Assembly (NCBI GenBank): GCA_016719225.1
Contig: JADKAN010000005.1
Location: forward strand, 248,001 to 312,000
Reading direction: 5' to 3'
Length of the DNA stretch: 64,000 bases
Origin: Flavobacteriales bacterium
GTDB taxonomy: Bacteria; Bacteroidota; Bacteroidia; Flavobacteriales_F; PHOS-HE28
A program made the translations under genes and the position numbers. The notes below the pieces were generated by a model. It did no database searches. It was not told the origin of the DNA and was given only the letters and a program-made list of their open reading frames with translations. Positions 33,802-41,995 of the stretch are shown here, one piece after another; the stretch's first letter is position 1, and each line of letters opens with the position of its first letter.

Positions 33802-33906
33802 GGGCGTGCCGGCGCCAAATGCGCGCCGTCGGGCTATCCGCTGTACTCCTCGCGCCCCGGCCTACGGGCCGAGGGCGCTGCGGGGTGCCGCTCCTATCCC
33901 TCACGC
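33802..33906 (+). repeat. Structured ~105-base element GGGCGTGCC...TCCCTCACGC
   Basis: It begins GGGCGTGCC. A first hairpin CGGCGC/GCGCCG (33810-33815 with 33823-33828) follows, then GTCGGGCTATCCGCT, then a second hairpin of 11 pairs with one bulged A (33852-33862 with 33867-33878, loop TACG), then GGTGCCGCTCCTATCCCTCACGC. From memory, elements with this two-hairpin layout and these conserved blocks are scattered between genes in many Bacteroidota genomes without a known function. It contains CTCGCGCCCC, a half-site of the nearby REP palindrome. Confidence 0.65.
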
Positions 33907-33950
33907 AAAATGCTGATCGCGGATATCGGATCCCTGGCTGGTTCGACATG

Positions 33951-33972
33951 GGGGCGCGAGATCTCGCGCCCC
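33951..33972. repeat. REP-like palindrome copy B, upstream of the RAYT gene
   Basis: A perfect 22-base palindrome with core GGGCGCGAGATCTCGCGCCC plus one more G/C pair. It lies 41 bases before the RAYT start, where RAYT genes usually carry flanking REP copies. Confidence 0.88.
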
Positions 33973-34013
33973 TGCGGGCATCCATGCGCGCAATGCATTC
34001 CATACATTCGGTC

Positions 34014-34634
34014 ATGCACCGCCCACAACGAAAATCAATCCGGTTACGTGGATACGATTACACGCAACGTGGTGCGTATTACGTCACCATTTGCACAGAT
34101 GACCGGTCGCATGCATTTGGGCGCATCGCGGATGCCATCGTGTGTTTGTCACCCCTCGGCCATATCGTGGACGAATGTTGGCATGCGATTCCAACGCATT
34201 TTCCGAACGTCATGATCGACGCGTTCATCATCATGCCGAACCATGTGCATGGCGTGGTCGTCATCGCAGACCACGCAGGGGCGCGAGATCTCGCGCCCGA
34301 TGCTGTTGCCCCGCCCGATGCCATTGTCACACCCGTGCCGGATACCACGCCATCACCCGATTACGACACCATCATGGTCCCATCAACCCCGGATGGTGGA
34401 TCACCGCCACGAACGCGGCCACGCATCATTCCCGGATCATTGGGTGCAATCGTGCAAGGGTTCAAGGCCGGTGTCACACGGCAGGCGCGCAAACGCGGCG
34501 TTGCGGTGCCTTCGACCATTTGGCAACGCAATTATTACGACCACATCGTCCGTGATGCGGAGGACCACGCCCGCATCGCGAAATACATTGCGGACAATCC
34601 CGTCAATTGGGAGCTGGACCGGTTTCGCCGTTGA
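34014..34634 (+). CDS. REP-associated tyrosine transposase (RAYT, Y1 HUH nuclease)
   Basis: The protein is 206 residues. It starts MHRPQRKSIRLRGYDYTQRG, typical for RAYTs. The metal-binding HUH motif is in MPNHVHGVVVI (H77, H79) and the likely catalytic tyrosine in QRNYYDHIVRD (Y174 or Y175). Known RAYTs cut and join single-stranded REP hairpins and are thought to spread them. Residues 89-95 (GARDLAP) are encoded by a REP palindrome inside the gene, within a Pro/Thr-rich variable segment (96-135) between the two catalytic halves. I chose the ATG at 34014; the frame is open further upstream through palindrome copy B. It is convergent with xdhB, 6 bases apart. Confidence 0.92.
   Translation: MHRPQRKSIRLRGYDYTQRGAYYVTICTDDRSHAFGRIADAIVCLSPLGHIVDECWHAIPTHFPNVMIDAFIIMPNHVHGVVVIADHAGARDLAPDAVAPPDAIVTPVPDTTPSPDYDTIMVPSTPDGGSPPRTRPRIIPGSLGAIVQGFKAGVTRQARKRGVAVPSTIWQRNYYDHIVRDAEDHARIAKYIADNPVNWELDRFRR
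34279..34298. repeat. REP-like palindrome copy C, inside the RAYT gene
   Basis: A perfect 20-base palindrome GGGCGCGAGATCTCGCGCCC, read in frame as GARDLAP. It follows the HUH motif by about 10 codons. Confidence 0.88.
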
Positions 34635-34640
34635 TGGTTT

Positions 34641-37000
34641 TTACCCGTACAACCCCATCAACACCTTCTCCGGCGTGAACGGTGCATCGTACTTCGGCAC
34701 ATAATTCGGGTTGAACGCCAGCACCGCGTTCTCGATCGCGAAGTACACCCCGATGCCGTACATCAACGGCGGCTCACCGGTGGCCTTGCCGCGACGGATC
34801 GCCATTGGGTGACCGTCCGTTGGTAACGACTCGATGCGGAGCTCCTTCGGTACACTGTGGATGTCCGGGATCTTGTACGTGCTCAGCGCGTTGCTGAGCA
34901 ATCGGCCTTTGTCGTTGTAGACGATCTCCTCCATGGTCATCCAACCTAAGCCTTGCACAACGCCGCCTTCGATCTGGCCGATGTCCACCGCGTCGTTCAT
35001 GCGCTTGCCGAAATCGTGGACGAGCTTCACCGCATCTACCTCGTAGGTGCCACGGATGCAATCCACCGTGACCATCACCGCCGCTGTGCCATAGACGTGG
35101 TAAGAGAACGGATGACCTTTCTCTTTCGACTTGTCGAAGTGGATGTCCGGCGTGGCGTAGTGGCCGCTCTCGCTCAGGTTCACGCGGTCCCAGCGGCAGG
35201 CGAAGACCAGCTTGTCCCAGTCCAATTCGGTGGCTTGGCCGTCGTTGAGTACTTGCTCGTTCTTAATGGTGATCGCATCGGTGTGCCGGGCTTGAACCGG
35301 GATTCAGCATGCGTGATGCCTTCTCCTTGATGCGCTCCAGAATGGCGTTGCAGGCGATCTCCAGTGCCTTGCCGTTGAGGTCGGCGGTGGCGCTGGCGGC
35401 GCTGGGGCTGGTGTTCGCCACGCGCGTGGTGTTGGTGCTTTCGATCTTGATGCGCTCCGTACCGATCCCGAACGTGGCCGCGGCCACCTGCACCATTTTG
35501 GTGTTGAGTCCTTGGCCCATCTCCACGCCGCCGGTGCTCACGCCCACGCTGCCGTCCTGGTACACGTGCACCAAGGCGCGCGCATTGTTCATCGGCGTGT
35601 TGGTGAAGGAGATCCCGAAGCAGATCGGCATGATGGCCATGCCCTTTCTTGTGCGTCGCGCTCGTTGCATTGAATGCATCGATCTCCGCCTGCTGCTTGT
35701 CAAAGTCGAAGGTCTTGTCGGCCAACTCCCATGTTTCATCCGCCAGGACGCGGTCGGCGATCTGGCCGTAGGGGAACTCGCTGCCTTCCTTCAGCAAATT
35801 GCGGCGCTGGATCTCCCTCGCGCTTACGCCCAGTTCTTGCGCGGCCTTCGCGATTGCCGCCTCGATCACGAACATGCCCTGTGGTCCACCAAAACCGCGG
35901 AAGGCCGTGTTGGACGGCAGATTCGTGCGGCAGCAGTAGGCCGTCACGTCCACGTTAGGAACGAAGTAGCTGTTCGTGGCGTGGAAGAGCGTGCGTTCCA
36001 TCACGGCAGGGGAGAGGTCCGCGGAGGCGCCGGCGTTCTGGTGGAAGGTGGCTTCGTAGGCCACGATCTTCAGGTCCTTGTCGAAACCGATCTTGAAGTC
36101 GCTGCTGTACGGATGTCGCTTGCCGGTCATGCGCATGTCGTCCATGCGGTGCATGCTGAATTTCACGGGCTTCTTCAACACGAATGCGGCCAAGCCTACC
36201 AGTGCCGCCCATGCGGAAGCCTGATCCTCTTTTCCGCCGAAGCCGCCGCCCAAGCGGGTGACGTCCACTTCCACCTTGTGCATGGGAATGCCCAGCACGC
36301 GCGCTACGGCAACTTGCACCGCGTTGGGTCCTTGCGTGCTGCTGCTGATGCGCACGCTGCCGTGCTCGGTGAGGCGTGCATACGCGCCCTGTGTCTCGAT
36401 GTAGAGATGCTCCTGCCCGTTGGTATCGGCGCGACCTTCGAAGACGTGCACGCATCCGTCCCAAGCAGCATTCGTGTCGCCCATTTGGAAGCGGCGCGGC
36501 GGTATGATGAGCTCGCCCTTCTCGCGTGACTCGCGCGGGTCGGTGATCACGGGAAGTTCATCCAACTCCACGTTGATGAGGCTCCGTGCCTGCCGCGCCG
36601 CATCCTCCGAGGTCGCGACGATCAACGCCAAGGGCATGCCCCAGAAATGGATCTCGTTCTCCACCAAGAGCGGCTCGTCGGCTACGATACTTCCGATCTG
36701 GTTCTCGCCGGGAATGTCCTTGTACGTAAGGATCCGCACTACGCCGGGAACAGCCGAAGCTTTAGAGAGGTCGATTTTTTTGACGTGCGCATGGGCGGAA
36801 GGCGCATCATACGGCAACGCGTACAGGGTGCCTTGTTCCACAGGGATATCATCCAAATAGATCAATCGCCCCGTGACGTGGAACGCGCTGTCAACGTTCT
36901 TCAAGCTGGCCGTGGAGGTGCCGTTGGCACTGTGTTTCAGCGGTGCGGCGTCCATGTTCGGGATAGCGCTGGCCATTCCCTTTTTGTTGCTCGCTTTCAT
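34641..37000 (-). pseudogene. xdhB: Xanthine dehydrogenase molybdenum-binding subunit, reading frame broken twice
   Basis: Together the three reading frames give a complete XdhB: 37000 to ~35645 (DAAPLKHSANG, VTRLGGGFGGKEDQ, NTAFRGFGGPQGMF), ~35645 to ~35290 (GMAIMPICFGISFTNTPMNN, VSTGGVEMGQGLNTKM), and ~35290 to 34641 (RVNLSESGHYATPDIHF, DIGQIEGGVVQGLGWMTMEE, GEPPLMYGIGVYFAIENAV). Each break needs one surplus base. The first is likely in the CCC or TTT run at 35642-35647, the second near 35285-35300. Removing two bases from 2360 gives 785 codons plus stop, the usual XdhB length, so sequencing or assembly errors are as likely as true decay. Its start overlaps the xdhA stop (ATGA). Confidence 0.9.
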
Positions 37001-38439
37001 ACCAGCTCCTTCAATTTGAAACGCTCCGGGAACAGCTCCATGAAATGCGCGAAGAGCAGTTGGCGCAGCAGCAAACGCTTATAATCAGACGTTCCGCGCG
37101 CATCGCTGATCGGCGCGATCTCGTCGTTCATCACGGCCACCGCGTTGCGTACGTTTTCCGGTGTGGCTTCTCTTCCCGCGAGAAATGCCGCGGTGTTCGC
37201 GAGGAACTTCGGCACGGGCGCCACGCCACCGGCGCTCATGCATGCTTCGCGAATGGTGTTGCCATCCATCTCCAACCGGATCGCGCTGTTCACGCTGGCG
37301 ATGTCCAAGTAGGTGCGCTTGCTCACCTTTTCGAAGTTGAAGCGCGTGTGCTCCGTCGGTAGTTTGAAGCGCACGTGCGTGAGGATCTCCTCCGGGGACT
37401 TGTCGATGTCCTTGTAGCCTTTGTAGAGGTCCTTCAGCTTCAATTTGCGCTCTTTGCCGGAAGATGCGCGCAGCGTGATCGAACTATCGAGTGCGATGAA
37501 GAACGCTGTGAGGTCGCCAATGGGGGAGGCGTTCACGAAGTTGCCGGCCAGCGTGCCCATGTTGCGGATGGGCGTGGAGCTCACGAGCAGCAGGTGCTTT
37601 TCCAGATTCTCAAAACGAGCACGGAGTTCCTGTGAAGCGAGCAGGTCGTTCGCAACGGTTGCTCCGCCAATGATGCATTGATCGACTTCGATGCGGATCC
37701 CCTTCAAGCCTTCGTCGTTGAACACCGAGCGTATCGGCGCGTGGTGCATCTTATCGTGTTTCTGCACGTAGAGGTCGGTGCCGCCTGATAGGGGCGCGAG
37801 ATCTCGCGCCCCTATCGGCGGCACAGGAATTTCCCGCAAACGCTTCTCGATCTCTTCAAAGTACCCCGGCACGAAACCGTTCTTCACGCTCCAAGCAACA
37901 GGGTCTTTCATGTCCTTTCCTGCTAGCTGCACTGCCACATCCGCGGCTGCACGTTCGATGCTTTTGTAGCCAGTGCACCGGCAGATGTTCCCGTCGATGG
38001 AGCGTACGGCAAGTTCCGGTGTTACGGCCTCCCGCGAAAGGCAACACCCGCTCAACGACACCACGAAACCCGGCGTGCAGATGCCGCATTGCGTTGCGCC
38101 TTGGTCCACCATTGCTTGTTGAACGGGGCTGAGCTTTTCCAAGTCCGCGCCATGTTCCAAAGGATCTGTGAGCCCTTCCACCGTCACGATGTGCTTGCCG
38201 TGCACATTCGCTAAGGCCAACAGGCATGAGGTCATTGAGCGGTATTCCACTTGCGCTCCCTGAGCGGAGCCGAAGGGGCGCAACGTGCCGACGAGTACCG
38301 TGCAGGCCCCGCAGTCGCCTTCGCGGCAGCCGATCTTGGTGCCCTGTAGATGCTCGTGGTAGCGGATCACGTCCAACAGCGTGGTGCCGGGTTCGGCGTC
38401 GCTGCAGATGGTGCGGTCGTTCAGGATCAAGGTCGTCAT
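36997..38439 (-). CDS. xdhA: Xanthine dehydrogenase iron-sulfur/FAD subunit XdhA
   Basis: The protein is 480 residues. Two [2Fe-2S] domains: C38, C43, C46 (GCREGDCGACTV) with C72, and C118, C121 (QCGICTPG) with C153, C155 (NICRCTGYKS). The FAD domain starts near SGGTDLYVQK and includes STPIRNMGTLAGNFVNASPIGD. It passes electrons from the molybdenum subunit to FAD and NAD. Two segments look inserted: residues 53-63 (LRPFGSAQGAQ, from the palindrome at 38251-38283) and 210-216 (GARDLAP, from the REP palindrome at 37787-37816), the latter in the linker between the iron-sulfur and FAD domains. It is the first gene of the xdhAB operon. Confidence 0.95.
   Translation of the reverse strand: MTTLILNDRTICSDAEPGTTLLDVIRYHEHLQGTKIGCREGDCGACTVLVGTLRPFGSAQGAQVEYRSMTSCLLALANVHGKHIVTVEGLTDPLEHGADLEKLSPVQQAMVDQGATQCGICTPGFVVSLSGCCLSREAVTPELAVRSIDGNICRCTGYKSIERAAADVAVQLAGKDMKDPVAWSVKNGFVPGYFEEIEKRLREIPVPPIGARDLAPLSGGTDLYVQKHDKMHHAPIRSVFNDEGLKGIRIEVDQCIIGGATVANDLLASQELRARFENLEKHLLLVSSTPIRNMGTLAGNFVNASPIGDLTAFFIALDSSITLRASSGKERKLKLKDLYKGYKDIDKSPEEILTHVRFKLPTEHTRFNFEKVSKRTYLDIASVNSAIRLEMDGNTIREACMSAGGVAPVPKFLANTAAFLAGREATPENVRNAVAVMNDEIAPISDARGTSDYKRLLLRQLLFAHFMELFPERFKLKELV
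37787..37816. repeat. REP-like palindrome copy D, inside xdhA
   Basis: The longest copy: a perfect 30-base palindrome, GATA and TATC flanking the 22-base form. With one bulged T it extends by CCGCC/GGCGG (37781-37785 with 37817-37821). Read on the minus strand as IGARDLAPL. Confidence 0.88.
38251..38283. repeat. Imperfect palindrome inside xdhA encoding RPFGSAQGAQ
   Basis: TTGCGC (38251-38256) pairs with GCGCAA (38278-38283), then CCCT with AGGG and CGG with CCG inside. It codes for an 11-residue insert between CTVLVGT and VEYRSMTSC of the first iron-sulfur domain. Confidence 0.6.
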
Positions 38440-38486
38440 GCGGGTAAAAGCAAGACGACAAGGTAATGCCGGACCAATGCTCAGGT

Positions 38487-41400
38487 CTACCTGATCACGG
38501 CCACGTTGCCGCGCAGATCATGGTTTTCCCCGGTATAGGCAGATTGCACCCTTAGCATCCAAGGGTATACGCCAACGGGCACCTGCTTGCCTTTATAAGT
38601 ACCATCCCAACCTATCGATCGGTCCGTGCTATCAAAGATCTTTTGGCCCCAGCGGTTGAACACCATGAAGTGGTATTCCCCCTTGGCGATGTCATTTCCT
38701 TCCACGTAAAGGATCTCGTTGATCCCGTCCCCGTCAGGGCTGAACGCCGTAGGAATGTAAACCAGGAAAGCGTCGTTCACATTCACCGTGCGTATGATGG
38801 TGTCCGGACAACCGAGGTAATTCTGCACAATGAGCTGCACAGGATAAAGGCCGCCGAAGTCATCCGGGAAGTCAAACGTAGGATCCGCCTCGATGGAGGT
38901 GGCCAGCCCGGCAATGTCCCAGAAAAAGCTTGTCGCCGTGGTGTCGCTCAATTCGTGGAACTGTACCTGATGGTGGAAAATATCAGGAGGCAGTGGCGCA
39001 AAGGAAAAATCAGCTACAGGCACGCGCACCACTTCGATCAGATTGGTAAAGGTGCTATCGTAAGAGCAGCCGTTGGGCCAATGGGCATTCACGTAAACGT
39101 CGTACAGACCGTGATACGGGAACGTGTGTTGCACCGTCATGGGCCAGTTGGGAAGGAAGAGCCCGTCATGGAAATTCCAGTCCGTTGTGGCGGCCCCTGT
39201 CGTGTCGAGCAAGCTGAAGTGCACCTCGAAGGGTTCACAGCCCAGCATAGTGTCCGCCGTTAACACTAACGGTGGCACGGGTATGGCTCTCACGTAGGTG
39301 CAGGCGGTCACTGGAGGCGTTCCACAACCATCGCTTAACGTGAGGCAATAGGTCTGGCTGCTGAAGAGGTTCACGCCAAGCGAATCCGTGACTGATCCGC
39401 CCGGGCTCCAAGAATAGTTCCATGCACCATTCCCCCCTTGTACTTGCAAAGGTCGTAATGTGAGGTCCACTTTGGGGCACAGGTCGATGGTGTCCGTCAT
39501 CTGCAGTACCAACGGTGGATTCACGCCGATCGTGATCGCCGCGCTGTCACTTATGCAGTTGTTGCTATCCGTGGCGTAAACGATGTATGTTGTAGTGATC
39601 AACGGAGTTACGGTCTGCATGGGGCCGTTGGGCAGGCCATGGTCCCAATACACGGTGTATGGCGCTGTTCCGCCTATGAAAGAAGCAGTAAGTGGTGCGG
39701 AACTGGTCAGGCAGATCAAGGTGTCCGTGCCGGCCATATCGATCAACAGGGGAGGAGGTTGGCCGATCACCGCGGTCAGGCTATCCACGCAACCATTGCC
39801 GTTCGCGCCTTCGGTGATGACGACGGTGTAGGATCCTGCCGGGCCCTGGAAACTATCACCGGTGGCAGTGGCCGTACTCTGTACCACGCTGTCCGCACTG
39901 TTGCTCCAAGTATAGCTCCACGGACCGCCCGTGCCCGTCGTCACGACCTGTATGCCGCCCGTCCCATCTCCGTTGCATAGCTTATCCGTTACGATGCTGT
40001 CGTTTGCCAAGGTGGTCAACGGGTTCACGAATACACTATCCAAGCTTCCACATAATGGATGTCCTGCCGGAAAGGCATTCAAGGTGTACCACGTAGGCAC
40101 AGCCGGATTCGCGGATGGAAAAGGCGATTGGAAGTTGTTCAAGCCTGCCGCAGGGGACCACTGGTAGGTTATCGTACCTGTTGGCAGGGGCAACTGCAGG
40201 CCGGGCTGAAGCAGGATGGGTTGTCCGCAAACGATGGACGGCGCGGTTACCGGGTCTACGTGCACCCCTGGCGTGATGATGATGCTCAACGTAGTGTCGT
40301 AGGTACATCCATAATTGTCCGTGACGGTATAGGTGTAGATATTGGGACCTACCGTCAACGGATTTGCGATGTAATGCAAAGGGTTATTGGGGTCGATCGT
40401 TAGCGCCGGGCCGGCCCAGTAGCTGCTGTCGCTGTGGGCTATCCCCGGGATAGGGGTATAGGCGGTGTTCGGTGGAAGGATGGAGGGGTCGAAGTTGATG
40501 GACCAGGAACAGATGAATCCATTGTCGGCGCCCCAGAAATCAGTGAACGTCAAGGTCCAAGTCCCATTCAACGGACTACCGACAAAGGCTGACATAGGGT
40601 TCAAACTTTGATAAGTGCCTGCCGGGAGTGAAGTGCCGAATCCTCCTCCGGAATTTGCCACCCACGTGCCGTTCGTTGCCGTTGGGCTGAAACAATATTC
40701 CCAACACGTTCCGATCTGGGGATTGCCCTCGTCGTTATCGTTCGGGATCCCCAAGTAGGTACCACCACCTCCTTGTTGGTGAAAGACCACCGTGGTGCCG
40801 CTGGGCGAAGTGAGCTGAAGGACGAAATCGCCCATGTAGCTATGTTCCATGCTGATACATACAGAAAGCAGGTCATTTATATCCGTGAGCGTGGCCCCCG
40901 GAGGGAAGGCACTGAAATTCAATGTACTGGAGAACGGAGTGCCAAGTTCATCGGGAAGTTCAACACCACCACCGAAGTTGGCATCCGGGATACTTGACCA
41001 AGTGGTTCCCGTCACCGATGTGGCGGCTGACAGGTCCACGGGCTCACCTGCGCAATGGGTAATATTATTGAACCCGTTGAAGGTAGGCACCGTACTGATC
41101 TGTACTTGAAGGTCAACCGGATTGGTATTGATACAACCGTTGGTGTCGGATACGGTCAAGTGCACAATGTGCTGGCTCGGGACACCGACAAAAACGTGAT
41201 CCACCACGGGCCCACTGGTGCTGTCCAGGATGCCGTCACCGAAGTCCCACAGGTACTGGCCTATCGGGCTTCCATTGGCACCGACGGATGCGGATCCGTC
41301 AAACCCAAGTGATTCACCTTGACAGATCAATGCCGGGGCGGCTTCGCTCATCACAGCGGATGCCGTTGGAGGTTCACAAGGCTTTGCGCAGGATATGCCC

Positions 41401-41822
41401 GCGGCAAACGCACCCGTACCGATCGCATTGGAGATGAATTGTACCGTGAGGCATCCGGTGGGGTTGTTGAAACTCGCCGACACGATGCCGGGTGAATCCG
41501 TTCCGCTCCAGCTCCCGATCAACGGCTCCGCGGTGGAACTCCCATCGTAAATGAACAATTCATCGGTAGGAATTGTCCCTGCGGCTGATAAATTGAAGAT
41601 GATGAAATTCAAGGAGATCGCGCTGTCCGGGCTCAACGGACAGATGGTGATCGTGAAATTCTCGTTGTTGCCGTATCCCGGGCCGCCTTCCCCACCGCTG
41701 TCCAGCAAGGCTCCGGAACACGTGGAGACGTCCCCGCCGTTGATCGGGTATCCTTGGGCATGGATCTGCCCTGTGAGGGATACAAAGAGAACAAGGAAAA
41801 GCGCGTGTATCTTCGATCGCAT
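38487..41822 (-). CDS. Very large secreted PKD/CUB protein with T9SS type B (gliding-motility-associated) C-terminus
   Basis: The protein is 1111 residues. Signal peptide MRSKIHALFLVLFVSLTGQI...HAQ. Then a CUB-like domain (DELFIYDGSSTAEPLIGSW), a PKD domain (YLWDFGDGILDSTSGP), a proprotein-convertase P-like domain (NGTWTLTFTDFWGADNGFIC), several Ig/PKD-like repeats (YTWSNSADSVV, YNYSWSPGGSV-like) and a C-terminal CHU_C domain (IPTAFSPDGDGINEILYVEG, MVFNRWGQKIFDSTDRSIGW, YPWMLRV). This tail directs T9SS export and attachment. I chose the ATG at 41822; in-frame codons to 41930 precede the signal peptide. Probably an adhesin-like surface protein; the ligand is unknown. Confidence 0.9.
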   Translation of the reverse strand: MRSKIHALFLVLFVSLTGQIHAQGYPINGGDVSTCSGALLDSGGEGGPGYGNNENFTITICPLSPDSAISLNFIIFNLSAAGTIPTDELFIYDGSSTAEPLIGSWSGTDSPGIVSASFNNPTGCLTVQFISNAIGTGAFAAGISCAKPCEPPTASAVMSEAAPALICQGESLGFDGSASVGANGSPIGQYLWDFGDGILDSTSGPVVDHVFVGVPSQHIVHLTVSDTNGCINTNPVDLQVQISTVPTFNGFNNITHCAGEPVDLSAATSVTGTTWSSIPDANFGGGVELPDELGTPFSSTLNFSAFPPGATLTDINDLLSVCISMEHSYMGDFVLQLTSPSGTTVVFHQQGGGGTYLGIPNDNDEGNPQIGTCWEYCFSPTATNGTWVANSGGGFGTSLPAGTYQSLNPMSAFVGSPLNGTWTLTFTDFWGADNGFICSWSINFDPSILPPNTAYTPIPGIAHSDSSYWAGPALTIDPNNPLHYIANPLTVGPNIYTYTVTDNYGCTYDTTLSIIITPGVHVDPVTAPSIVCGQPILLQPGLQLPLPTGTITYQWSPAAGLNNFQSPFPSANPAVPTWYTLNAFPAGHPLCGSLDSVFVNPLTTLANDSIVTDKLCNGDGTGGIQVVTTGTGGPWSYTWSNSADSVVQSTATATGDSFQGPAGSYTVVITEGANGNGCVDSLTAVIGQPPPLLIDMAGTDTLICLTSSAPLTASFIGGTAPYTVYWDHGLPNGPMQTVTPLITTTYIVYATDSNNCISDSAAITIGVNPPLVLQMTDTIDLCPKVDLTLRPLQVQGGNGAWNYSWSPGGSVTDSLGVNLFSSQTYCLTLSDGCGTPPVTACTYVRAIPVPPLVLTADTMLGCEPFEVHFSLLDTTGAATTDWNFHDGLFLPNWPMTVQHTFPYHGLYDVYVNAHWPNGCSYDSTFTNLIEVVRVPVADFSFAPLPPDIFHHQVQFHELSDTTATSFFWDIAGLATSIEADPTFDFPDDFGGLYPVQLIVQNYLGCPDTIIRTVNVNDAFLVYIPTAFSPDGDGINEILYVEGNDIAKGEYHFMVFNRWGQKIFDSTDRSIGWDGTYKGKQVPVGVYPWMLRVQSAYTGENHDLRGNVAVIR

Positions 41823-41995
41823 GACTGTAGCAAACGCTGTGGTCTGTTCACGGTAGACGGCACATCGCGCGGTAGCGGTGCCCGAAGGTGATGAATTCCC
41901 TTGTCCGGGGCCAACCCAACAAAGGTACATTCTTGGAACGCAGGTAGAACCAAAGGGCGGTCATCAGCCCTGTAAACGCAGTATACTTTACGGTC

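Noticed and set aside
32619..33818. 399-residue antisense frame opposite the aldolase-like gene
   Set aside because: The sense frame has the conserved TIM-barrel motifs; long antisense frames are expected at this GC content.
34641..37000. Programmed +1 frameshifting in xdhB
   Set aside because: Two independent shifts would be needed in a metabolic enzyme and I see no stimulatory structure or rare-codon/stop arrangement at either site.
30137..37812. The AGATCT palindromes as mere restriction-type sites
   Set aside because: Identity extends over 18-30 bases, well beyond six, and is centred on a RAYT gene.
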